A DNA stretch of 5,193 nt, taken from NCBI GenBank assembly GCA_900759575.1, contig CAAEVU010000057.1, positions 1 to 5,193 of the forward strand, read 5' to 3'. Made by a program: the position numbers and the translations under genes. The notes under the pieces are model-generated. The model was not told the origin of the DNA and ran no database searches. It was given only the letters and a program-made list of their open reading frames with translations. The stretch comes from Clostridia bacterium (GTDB lineage Bacteria > Bacillota > Clostridia > Oscillospirales > Acutalibacteraceae). Positions 1-5,193 of this stretch are shown here, in pieces (positions within the stretch are counted from its first letter, which is position 1; each line of letters starts with the position of its first letter).

Positions 1-1090
1 CGTCGTGGTCCAACAGGCCAAAGAGATACTGTTCCTCTCCTCCCAGCATGGAACGCCAAGTCCAGGCCAAAATCGCCTGGCTGCCGTAAATATAGGTCAA
101 GTAAGCGTACATCCGCATGGATTTGGGCGGGCAGCTATAGCCGCCGTTTCCTCCCACCTGGAATTCCAGGTTCCAATCCGGCAGGGGGTTCTCCACCACC
201 CGATGGATATTGCAGAAGCAAGCGCCGATGATGCCTTTTTCATCTTCCGGATTGATGCCGGGATAAAATCCCTGGCCGGAAAAATCCGTCAAGCGGCGCC
301 AGTTGCGGTTGTAATCGAATCCCACCTCCGGGTTTTCCGCCCAGTGGTTGGAAGAGACCGGCACGCCTGGCGCAAACTGATTCACCGTGTCTTTCAGCCC
401 AGCCATATAGTCCACCAGTTCCTGGGAGAAAAAGCGGCGCATATCCAAATACCGTTCCGGCGCGCCCACCACCGTACTGCCAATGGGGAAATCCACCTGC
501 TCAAAGGACTGGAGCTTCCGGCTCCACCGGTGGGAAGCCCAAGCACGGTTCAGCTCTTCCACGGTGCGGTATTTCTGTTTCAGCCAAATCACAAACCGGT
601 CCCGAGCCGTGGGGCTGTAGGAAATAAAGCCCGACCCCAGCTCGTTGCACATTCCAAAAGCTTGCAGCGCCGGATGGGAAGCATACCGCTTTGCCATCAC
701 AGCCGCCAGGCGGTAGGCGTATTCCCGGAAGTGAGGGTCGCCCACATCTTCCATATAGCGGAAATGGGCGTTCTGCCGGATGCCGTTCCGGTCCACAATA
801 TCGATGGAGGGGAATTTTTTGTGCAGCCAAGTGGGCGCCGGCCGGGTGGGAATGTCCAAAAACACCCCGATCCCCCGCTCTTGGCACAGGTCCATCACTT
901 GGTCCATCCATTCAAAAGTAAACTTGCCCTCCTCCGGCTCAAAACTGTCCCAGCACAAATGGCCCAGGCGGACCACGGTAAACCCACACTGGGCCATCAG
1001 GTCCAAGTCGTGGGCCCAGCGGGCTTGGGGCCAATCGTGGGGGTGGTAGTTGGTTCCAATATACAAAGCGTTCGTTTCAATCGGTTTCAT
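1..1090 (-). CDS. GH42-type beta-galactosidase, 3' end cut by window edge
   Basis: This is a glycoside hydrolase of clan A, best matched to family GH42, which removes terminal beta-galactosyl residues from oligosaccharides by a retaining mechanism. Translation of the minus strand from ATG at 1090 gives 363 residues with no stop before the edge; GH42 proteins are usually about 650-700 residues, so roughly half is visible. It opens with GTNYHPHDWP (12-21), as in other GH42 barrels, then PTRPAPTWL (81-89). The likely acid/base is E150 in GMCNELGSG, the likely nucleophile E309 in NLEFQVGG, and WTWRSMLGGEEQYLFGLLDHD (343-363) resembles the family's WRxxxGGxE...GLxDHxG block. These spacings fit the known GH42 catalytic pair. 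There is no signal peptide, so it is probably cytoplasmic. GGAG lies about 10 bases before the ATG. It is divergent from the transporter operon, suggesting it acts on the imported sugar. Exact substrate specificity (beta-galactoside or alpha-L-arabinopyranoside) cannot be told. The long plus-strand frame opposite it is a shadow. Confidence 0.9.
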   Translation of the reverse strand, partial: MKPIETNALYIGTNYHPHDWPQARWAHDLDLMAQCGFTVVRLGHLCWDSFEPEEGKFTFEWMDQVMDLCQERGIGVFLDIPTRPAPTWLHKKFPSIDIVDRNGIRQNAHFRYMEDVGDPHFREYAYRLAAVMAKRYASHPALQAFGMCNELGSGFISYSPTARDRFVIWLKQKYRTVEELNRAWASHRWSRKLQSFEQVDFPIGSTVVGAPERYLDMRRFFSQELVDYMAGLKDTVNQFAPGVPVSSNHWAENPEVGFDYNRNWRRLTDFSGQGFYPGINPEDEKGIIGACFCNIHRVVENPLPDWNLEFQVGGNGGYSCPPKSMRMYAYLTYIYGSQAILAWTWRSMLGGEEQYLFGLLDHD

Positions 1091-1155
1091 TCTCTCATCT
1101 CCATATTCTTGAAATCATCTTTGGCGATTTTCGCCATGGGGAAAACTTCTCCCAT
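1087..1155 (-). other. Possible 22-codon leader ORF ending at the GH42 start (ATGA overlap)
   Basis: On the minus strand an ATG at 1155 opens a frame of 22 codons (MGEVFPMAKIAKDDFKNMEM, then RE) that ends in TGA at 1089-1087, so stop and GH42 start share ATGA. AGGAGG lies directly before the ATG, which is too close for normal initiation; the internal ATG at codon 7 has no clear ribosome binding site. If translated, it could couple translation to the GH42 gene. The frame is short and may be chance, so confidence is low. Confidence 0.15.
1122..1155 (-). promoter_or_regulatory. Two adjacent hairpins in the GH42 leader
   Basis: Read on the minus strand, ATGGG-A-GAA pairs with TTC-CCCAT (1155-1136, eight pairs with one bulged A, loop GTT). 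It is followed at once by the inverted repeat TGGCGA-AAA-TCGCCA (1136-1122, six perfect pairs). An alternative fold pairs TTTTCCCC with GGCGAAAA across a CCATGG core (1145-1128, one mismatch), so the two folds compete. The element lies between the candidate transcription start near 1163 and the GH42 ATG at 1090. It could be an RNA control structure or a DNA operator; nothing identifies a known riboswitch class. Confidence 0.3.
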
Positions 1156-1169
1156 CCTCCTATGGCTTT

Positions 1170-1198
1170 ACGATAACAAACTCATCTCTGGAATACAA
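1170..1198 (-). promoter_or_regulatory. Candidate promoter for the GH42 gene
   Basis: On the minus strand, TTGTAT (1198-1193) is followed after 17 bases by TATCGT (1175-1170), with TG one base before the -10, giving an extended -10 of TGTTATCGT. The -35 matches the sigma-A consensus at only three of six bases and the -10 at four of six. Transcription would begin near 1163 and leave a leader of about 73 bases. It is the best candidate I see in this direction, but it is weak. Confidence 0.35.
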
Positions 1199-1224
1199 CC
1201 TTGTTTTTTGCACATCGAACCACT

Positions 1225-1260
1225 AAAAATTAGAGGTTCCCGGAAAAATCTCTGATTTTT
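1225..1260. repeat. 11-bp inverted repeat between the divergent promoters
   Basis: AAAAATTAGAG (1225-1235) and CTCTGATTTTT (1250-1260) are inverted copies with one G-T mismatch, separated by 14 bases. The spacer contains the perfect nine-base palindrome TTCCCGGAA (1237-1245), and its CCCGGAA recurs inverted as TTCCGGG at 1280-1286. It sits upstream of both candidate promoters, a position that suits an operator shared by the two transcripts. It could also be read as an AT-rich terminator-like hairpin, but no upstream gene is there to terminate. Confidence 0.35.
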
Positions 1261-1286
1261 GAGAAACTCACGGCGAATCTTCCGGG

Positions 1287-1315
1287 TTTTTTCAACATTC
1301 CCATCATGCTACAAT
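1287..1315 (+). promoter_or_regulatory. Candidate promoter of the transporter operon
   Basis: TACAAT at 1310-1315 is a near-consensus -10 (five of six bases), and TG at 1307-1308 with one base between makes an extended -10 (TGCTACAAT). A T-rich stretch at 1287-1292 stands in the -35 position with a 17-base spacer but matches TTGACA poorly; an extended -10 promoter can work with a weak -35. Transcription would begin near 1322, leaving a leader of about 68 bases before the first permease. Confidence 0.55.
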
Positions 1316-1340
1316 ACAAACAAATGAACATTGTATGAAC
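1310..1340. promoter_or_regulatory. Possible operator over the operon's start site
   Basis: Two patterns overlap here. TACAAT (1310-1315) and ATTGTA (1330-1335) form a six-base inverted repeat centred near 1322, the predicted start of transcription. ATGAAC occurs at 1324-1329 and again at 1335-1340, a direct repeat of 11-base period, about one helical turn. Either could be a site for a repressor or for an AraC/YesN-type regulator. The repeats are short and no regulator is in the window, so this is a suggestion only. Confidence 0.25.
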
Positions 1341-1354
1341 GACTTAACAAATCG

Positions 1355-1369
1355 GGCGGGATGACCGCC
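1355..1369 (+). other. Small hairpin in the operon leader
   Basis: GGCGG (1355-1359) and CCGCC (1365-1369) can form a five-pair GC stem with loop GATGA. It ends seven bases before the AGAGG ribosome binding site (1376-1380) of the first permease, so it does not hide that site. It may stabilise the 5' end of the transcript or may be incidental. There is no T-tract after it, so it is not an intrinsic terminator. Confidence 0.25.
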
Positions 1370-1389
1370 AAGAGAAGAGGTGCTGTTTC

Positions 1390-2343
1390 ATGTCCCAAAT
1401 ACCGAAAACAATGGACCGGGCAAAGCCCAGCGGTAATGCAGGAAAAAAACGGCAAGGCAAAATCATGTTTTTCATGATTCTCCCTTTCCTGATTTTAAAT
1501 TTCCTGTTTGCCTACTTTCCTCTACACGGGTGGATCTACGCGTTCTACGACTACCGGGCGCCGCTGAAACTGAGCCAATGTGAGTTTGTGGGATTGAAAT
1601 GGTTCACCATGCTGTTTTCCAATCCCACCCAGATGTCCCAGCTGGGCCAGGTGATGATCAACACCTTCGCCATGAGCTTGCTGGGAATTGCCACCTCCAT
1701 TCTGCCGCTGATCTTCGCCATTTTCCTCAGCGAGATCCAAAGCAAATGGTTCCGGAAGTCTGTACAGACTTTGACCACCCTGCCCAACTTCATCAGCTGG
1801 GTGCTGGTCTACTCGGTGGCCTTCAGTTTGTTCTCCGACTCCGGCATGGTCAACAATGTATTGCAGCAGCTGGGGATCATCTCCCAGCCCCTGAAATTCC
1901 TGGACAGCGACAGCCACACCTGGCTTTCCATGATCCTGTGGAGCACTTGGAAAAGCTTGGGTTGGAACGCCATCATGTACTTGGCGGCTATCACGGGCAT
2001 TGACCCCGGACTGTACGAAGCCGCGAAAATTGACGGTGCAGGCCGCTTCCGCCTGATGCTCCACATCACATTGCCCGAACTGCTTCCCACGTTCTTCGTG
2101 CTGTTGATGCTCTCCATCGCCAATTTCCTCAACAACGGCATGGACCAGTATTACGTGTTCCAAAACGCCTTCAACAAAACCCACATTCAGGTTTTGGACC
2201 TGTATGTATACAACATCGGTTTGACAGGAGGAAGTTTCTCCCTGGCCACGGCCATTGGTATGATGAAGAGTATTGTCAGCGTGGTTCTGCTGACGATCGT
2301 AAATATGACCTCCAAACGGGTCCGGGGCGAGTCCATTATCTGA
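1390..2343 (+). CDS. ABC sugar transporter permease, LplB/YteP-like (CUT1 family)
   Basis: This is one of the two membrane channel subunits of a CUT1-type ABC importer for oligosaccharides. The 317-residue length is normal for the family. About six membrane helices can be seen, near residues 25-44, 88-114, 128-148, 182-203, 233-248 and 289-306; the N terminus to residue 24 is basic and polar. The EAA loop that docks the ATPase is intact: EAAKIDGAG at 210-218 with ITLPEL at 226-231. The ATG at 1390 is supported by AGAGG at 1376-1380, nine bases upstream, and by its position as first gene after the candidate promoter. It ends in TGA, which matters because TGA also occurs inside the third gene of the operon. 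The next permease starts 39 bases on, consistent with one transcript. The family is clear; the particular sugar is not. Confidence 0.93.
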   Translation: MSQIPKTMDRAKPSGNAGKKRQGKIMFFMILPFLILNFLFAYFPLHGWIYAFYDYRAPLKLSQCEFVGLKWFTMLFSNPTQMSQLGQVMINTFAMSLLGIATSILPLIFAIFLSEIQSKWFRKSVQTLTTLPNFISWVLVYSVAFSLFSDSGMVNNVLQQLGIISQPLKFLDSDSHTWLSMILWSTWKSLGWNAIMYLAAITGIDPGLYEAAKIDGAGRFRLMLHITLPELLPTFFVLLMLSIANFLNNGMDQYYVFQNAFNKTHIQVLDLYVYNIGLTGGSFSLATAIGMMKSIVSVVLLTIVNMTSKRVRGESII

Positions 2344-2382
2344 TACGTCTGGAATATCTCACTAAGGAATGGTGGAAGAAAT

Positions 2383-3294
2383 ATGACACACTCGAAAAAA
2401 CTTGCCAGAGGCGATATCATCTTTTCCATTGTGAACTACACGATCTTCGCCCTGTTTACTTTGATCTGCGTTTATCCCTTTTACTATTTGATTATCAACA
2501 CCATCAGCGCCAACGATTTGAGCGCCAACGGGTCCATCAACTTCATTCCTCAGCAAATCCACTTTCAGAACTACATTGAGGTATTAAAGCTGAACGGCCT
2601 GCTCAACTCCACGCTGATCTCCATTGCCAGAACCGTGCTGGGCACGTTCTGCACGGTGTTTGCCTCCGCGTTCCTGGGCTTTATGTTCACCCAGCAATCC
2701 CTCTGGAGGCGGAAAGTCTGGTATCGTATGGTGGTGGTCTCCATGTATTTCAATGCGGGCCTGATCCCCATGTACATGACCATGTACAACCTGCATTTGA
2801 CCAACACCTTCTGGGTATACATCATCCCCGCCATCGTGCAGCCCTTTAACATCATCTTGGTCAAGACCTTTATGGAATCCCTTCCCCCTGCTTTGCAGGA
2901 GGCCGCGGAGATCGACGGCGCCGGTGTTTTCCGCATCTTTATCCAGATCGTGCTGCCCACCTCCACACCCATCCTGGCCACCATCGCCATTTTCGCCGCG
3001 GTGGGTCAGTGGAACTCCTTCCAGGACACCTTGATCTACATCACCGACCAGAAGCTGTACTCTCTGCAATATCTACTGTACACCTACATCAACCAGGCCA
3101 ACTCCCTGGCCCCCCTGATGCGGAACAACTCCGGCGGCACTTCCATCAACACTGCTGCTCTGGCCACCCAGCAGACCCCCACTTCTATTCGGATGACCGT
3201 TTCCGTGATTGTGGTACTTCCCATTCTGTTCGTATATCCCATTTTCCAGAAATACTTTGTCAAGGGTATTATGATCGGCTCTGTCAAGGGTTGA
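2383..3294 (+). CDS. ABC sugar transporter permease, LplC/YtcP-like (CUT1 family)
   Basis: This is the second channel subunit of the same importer, partner of the permease encoded just upstream. It has 303 residues, normal for the LplC/YtcP group. Membrane segments are visible near 12-37, 76-101, 112-134, 142-162, 194-210 and 268-287. The EAA loop is complete, EAAEIDGAG at 173-181 with IVLP at 189-192, and the C terminus FVKGIMIGSVKG (292-303) is the characteristic ending of this subgroup. Residues 232-266, between the last two helices, form the longer loop usual in this group. The start at 2383 follows a moderate ribosome binding site (GGTGG at 2371-2375). It ends in TGA, and the binding protein gene begins 37 bases later. 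No ATPase gene is present; CUT1 importers of this kind commonly share one encoded elsewhere. Confidence 0.93.
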   Translation: MTHSKKLARGDIIFSIVNYTIFALFTLICVYPFYYLIINTISANDLSANGSINFIPQQIHFQNYIEVLKLNGLLNSTLISIARTVLGTFCTVFASAFLGFMFTQQSLWRRKVWYRMVVVSMYFNAGLIPMYMTMYNLHLTNTFWVYIIPAIVQPFNIILVKTFMESLPPALQEAAEIDGAGVFRIFIQIVLPTSTPILATIAIFAAVGQWNSFQDTLIYITDQKLYSLQYLLYTYINQANSLAPLMRNNSGGTSINTAALATQQTPTSIRMTVSVIVVLPILFVYPIFQKYFVKGIMIGSVKG

Positions 3295-3316
3295 TCTCTC
3301 AATACTAACCTATTTT

Positions 3317-3323
3317 AAGGAGG
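3317..3323 (+). promoter_or_regulatory. Strong ribosome binding site of the binding-protein gene
   Basis: AAGGAGG is a perfect Shine-Dalgarno sequence eight bases before the ATG at 3332. It is clearly stronger than the sites before the two permeases, which fits the usual need for more binding protein than channel. It fixes the start codon, and the signal peptide begins directly at that ATG. Confidence 0.85.
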
Positions 3324-3331
3324 ACGAAAAA

Positions 3332-4687
3332 ATGTTCAAGAAGCTCGCAAGCGCGTTGCTGTGCATCGCCCTGCTGGCCTCCACATTTGCCGGCTGCGGC
3401 GGCAATGGGGAAAGCTCTGCCAGCGGCGGGGAAAACAGCAGCTCCACCGGTTCATCCCAAACCTCGGAAACCTCCGAAACCAGCGATGGCGCGGAAACCT
3501 CCGAAACCTCGTATGACGAGTTCCTGACCATCGACGTGTTCGACGCTCAGGCAAACTACCAGGGCATCCAGAGCGGCTGGTTTGCGGAACTGGTGAAAGA
3601 GAAATTCAACATGGAACTGAATATCATCGCTCCCAACGTGGCCGGCGGCGGCGATACCCTGTTCCAGACCCGCAGTGCGGCTGGCAACCTGGGCGATATC
3701 GTACTGTACTCCGCACAGGGCGGAAAGCTTCAGGACCTGGTCACTGCCGGTTTGATTCAGGACATGACCCCCTACATGGACGGCCAGGAAAACCTGGAAA
3801 CCTACATGGACGCCATTGAGACCACCAGCGCCCTGGTGGAAGAAGACGGCCTGTGGGCTGTTCCCTCCGAAGTTTCCACTCGCAGCGCTACAGAACCTCT
3901 CGGCGGTACCGACCCCAACAGCGGCGCTTACATCCGTTGGGACCTGTACAAAGAGCTGGGCTATCCGGAAATGGACACTCTGGAAGACCTGCTGCCCGTA
4001 CTGAAAGACATGCAGGATATGGCGGGCACCAGCGATTCCGGCCAGCCCGTTTATGCCATCTCCCTGTTTAAAGACTGGGACGGCGCCTACATGGGCAACG
4101 CCGGCGCTTTCTCCGCTTGGTACGGGTATGACGCTGTGAACTTCGCCATGCTGAAAGCGGATGGCACCGGAGAAATCCAGGACATCCTCAGCGAAGATTC
4201 CGAATACATGCGCGGCCTGCGCTTCCTGTTCCAGGCCAACCAGATGGGCTTGATCGATCCCGAATCCACCACGCAGAACTATGACACTCTGACCGGCAAA
4301 TACGCCGACGGTTCTGTCATTCTGGGCCTGTTCCCCTGGATGAGCGCCACCTATTACAACACCGACGCCCACCTCTCTGAGGGCAAGGGCATGTACATGG
4401 CCGAGATCAAAGACCAGGCCATCCGTCAGTGGGGCTGCTACAGCGAGGGCAACACCGAAATCGTGGCCATGGTTGGCAGCAAGGCTCAGGACCCCCAGCG
4501 CATGGTGGACTTCCTGGATTGGCTGTATTCTCCCGAAGGCATCGCCAGCGGCTACACCCGCTATTGCGGTCCTGAAAACGTGCTGTACACCGTGGAAGAC
4601 GACGGCCCCGTCCTCACCGACCTGGGCAAGCAGTGCTTCATCGAGGGCGACGGCACCATGCCTGAAGAGTACGGCGGAAGCTCCTGA
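3332..4687 (+). CDS. Sugar-binding lipoprotein of ABC importer (LplA-like), interrupted by in-frame TGA
   Basis: This is the extracellular solute-binding protein (family 1, LplA-like) that would deliver an oligosaccharide to the two permeases upstream. The start follows a perfect Shine-Dalgarno site. Residues 1-21 are a lipoprotein signal peptide (MFKKLASALLCIALLASTFA, then G) ending in the lipobox FAGC, so C22 would be the lipidated anchor. A Ser/Thr/Glu/Gly-rich linker spans 23-63. The binding fold starts near 65 (LTIDVF) and shows family-like stretches including GDIVLYSAQGGKLQDLVTAG (121-140), GLWAVPSE (173-180) and MVDFLDWLYSPEGI (391-404). The frame stops at TGA 4685-4687, after 451 residues. 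The same frame then continues, still family-like, to 5134, so the intact gene would be 3332-5134 with about 600 residues, the usual length of this group. The truncated product would lack about a quarter of the protein and probably would not work unless the TGA is read through or is a sequence error. Confidence 0.88.
   Translation: MFKKLASALLCIALLASTFAGCGGNGESSASGGENSSSTGSSQTSETSETSDGAETSETSYDEFLTIDVFDAQANYQGIQSGWFAELVKEKFNMELNIIAPNVAGGGDTLFQTRSAAGNLGDIVLYSAQGGKLQDLVTAGLIQDMTPYMDGQENLETYMDAIETTSALVEEDGLWAVPSEVSTRSATEPLGGTDPNSGAYIRWDLYKELGYPEMDTLEDLLPVLKDMQDMAGTSDSGQPVYAISLFKDWDGAYMGNAGAFSAWYGYDAVNFAMLKADGTGEIQDILSEDSEYMRGLRFLFQANQMGLIDPESTTQNYDTLTGKYADGSVILGLFPWMSATYYNTDAHLSEGKGMYMAEIKDQAIRQWGCYSEGNTEIVAMVGSKAQDPQRMVDFLDWLYSPEGIASGYTRYCGPENVLYTVEDDGPVLTDLGKQCFIEGDGTMPEEYGGSS
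3465..3508 (+). repeat. 17-base direct repeat in the lipoprotein linker
   Basis: CGGAAACCTCCGAAACC occurs at 3465-3481 and 3492-3508, a 27-base offset. It encodes parts of the SET repeats in residues 44-60 (TSETSETSDGAETSETS). Each copy also contains two near-copies of a GAAACCTC-like unit. The repeat lies in the flexible tether just after the lipid-anchored cysteine, where length change by replication slippage would be tolerated. Confidence 0.6.
4685..4687 (+). other. In-frame TGA inside the binding-protein gene
   Basis: Codon 452 of the gene is TGA, followed by C (TGAC, a context known to be leaky). It lies in GGSS-stop-QDGS, a part of the LplA family where an aromatic residue before a DG pair is common, so a TGG to TGA change of tryptophan is the simplest guess. 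TGG is used for tryptophan elsewhere in this gene (for example W83 and W175), and TGA ends both upstream permeases, arguing against general recoding. Confidence 0.85.
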
Positions 4688-4708
4688 CAGGATGGCTCTT
4701 GCCAGCTG
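4688..4708 (+). other. Hairpin immediately after the TGA
   Basis: TGGC (4693-4696) pairs with GCCA (4701-4704) around loop TCTT, and outside this CAG (4688-4690) pairs with CTG (4706-4708) across a small internal loop. The structure begins directly after the TGA. Structures 3' of a stop can favour readthrough in some systems. It is small and could be chance. The loop is too near the TGA, and lacks the usual G-U loop features, for a convincing bacterial selenocysteine element. Confidence 0.3.
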
Positions 4709-5134
4709 AACTACAAGATCGTTTCTTCCGGTGAGATCGATCTTCGGACCGGTTATCCCTACGATCCCACCCTGTGGGAGTCCTATTCCGAACTGAACTC
4801 CAACCCCGTTCTGGAAGATTGGCAGGAGCACATGGGCGCAACCAACGCCTCTGAGTTCATCAACTCCAACGGTGAGGCCATGACTTCTCCCGGCATCAGC
4901 TTCGCCCCCGAAGCCGACTCCACCGAAATCGCCACCCTGCGTTCTCAGGTCAACTCCGTCATCGTGGAGAACTCCTGGCAGGCAGTGTTCGCTTCCTCTG
5001 AAGAGGAATTCAATCAGTACATCGACACCATGGTCGAGACCGCTAAGGGCCTGGGATATGACGATGTATTTGCCGTGGACAAGGCCAACGCCGAAGCAAA
5101 GCAGGCCGCATGGCAGGCAGCTTCCGGAGAATAA
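4688..5134 (+). pseudogene. C-terminal remainder of the sugar-binding lipoprotein after the TGA
   Basis: These 148 sense codons plus TAA continue the frame of the binding protein without any shift (the ATG at 4832 is exactly 500 codons after the start at 3332). The translation from QDGSCQLNYKI to the end is typical of the C-terminal lobe of LplA-like proteins, including ENSWQAVFASSEEEFNQYID and the following MVETAKGLGYDDVF. Codon choice is the same as before the TGA and no second lesion is visible, so any inactivation is recent or only apparent. AGGAG three bases before the ATG at 4832 could by chance allow restart, giving a 100-residue fragment, but that piece has no signal peptide and is not a sensible separate gene. 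Whether this part is expressed depends on readthrough or on the TGA being real. Confidence 0.8.
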
Positions 5135-5170
5135 GCAAGGCACAAATTCACTTCTCCTAGTTTTGTCACA

Positions 5171-5193
5171 ATAAAAGAAGGGCCTTCCCACAA
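5171..5193 (+). terminator. Possible left arm of a terminator, cut by the window edge
   Basis: After the TAA at 5132-5134 there are 59 bases without a gene. The last 23 read AATAAAAGAAGGGCCTTCCC followed by ACAA. AAAAGAAGGGCCTTCCC has the form of the 5' arm of an intrinsic terminator, in which case GGGAAGGCCCTTCTTTT would be expected just beyond the edge. The second arm is not in the window, so this is a guess from one half. Confidence 0.25.

Noticed and set aside
5..1255. Long plus-strand open frame of 416 codons
   Set aside because: It lies antisense to the GH42 gene, whose translation has recognisable catalytic motifs. The plus-strand product has no family-like features and no ribosome binding site.
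1091..1389. Catabolite-response (cre) site in the intergenic region
   Set aside because: I looked for a TGNAANCGNWNNCA-like site on both strands and found none that matched well.
1522..2184. Minus-strand frame of 220 codons within the first permease
   Set aside because: It is a shadow of a well-supported permease with intact EAA motif, and its translation is His/Gln/Gly-rich without any family pattern.
4685..4708. Selenocysteine codon with SECIS element
   Set aside because: The hairpin is too small and its loop too close to TGA, and the protein family is not redox active.
4832..5134. Separate small gene starting at ATG 4832
   Set aside because: It is exactly in frame with the binding protein and encodes that family's C-terminal end. 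The AGGAG before it is probably accidental.
3332..5134. Genome-wide TGA recoding (TGA as Trp or Gly)
   Set aside because: TGA is the terminal stop of both permeases in the same operon, and TGG codons are used normally for tryptophan.
3452..5191. Long minus-strand open frame of 579 codons opposite the binding protein
   Set aside because: It mirrors the codon bias of the real gene on the plus strand. Its translation is Gly/Val/His-rich with no domain pattern, and the plus strand has a signal peptide, lipobox and family features.

Overview
The window looks like a chromosomal sugar-utilisation locus from a member of the Bacillota, most likely an uncultured gut or rumen clostridium (Oscillospirales/Lachnospirales-like). 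This is inferred from the consensus AAGGAGG ribosome binding site, the lipoprotein-type binding protein, LplB/LplC-type permeases, and moderately GC-rich coding sequence with many C/G-ending codons. No RNA gene, insertion sequence, CRISPR array or phage gene is visible.

Layout. Positions 1-1090 (minus strand) hold the first 363 residues of a GH42-type beta-galactosidase; its 3' end lies beyond the left edge. Positions 1091-1389 are a 299-bp divergent intergenic region. I see one good candidate promoter facing right (extended -10 at 1310-1315), a weaker one facing left (-10 at 1170-1175), an 11-bp inverted repeat between them, and hairpins in both leaders. Positions 1390-5134 (plus strand) hold an operon of two CUT1-family ABC sugar permeases (1390-2343 and 2383-3294) and a lipoprotein sugar-binding protein (from 3332). 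The last 59 bases contain what may be the left arm of a terminator cut by the window edge.

The main oddity is in the binding protein. Its reading frame meets a TGA at 4685-4687 and then runs on in the same frame for 148 more sense codons to TAA at 5132-5134. The post-TGA part still looks like the normal C-terminal end of this family, so the full gene is 3332-5134 (600 codons including the TGA). TGA is the true stop of both permeases and tryptophan is written TGG throughout, so a changed genetic code is unlikely. A recent nonsense mutation, a sequencing or assembly error, or stop-codon readthrough are the live explanations.

How the parts fit: the binding protein would capture an oligosaccharide outside the membrane, the two permeases would form the channel, and an ATPase encoded elsewhere (MsmX/MsmK-type, as is usual for this family) would power uptake. 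The GH42 enzyme, which shows no export signal at its N terminus, would hydrolyse the imported galactoside in the cytoplasm. The substrate is inferred from gene context only. I find no convincing novel system here; the region is an ordinary carbohydrate locus with a few features worth checking.
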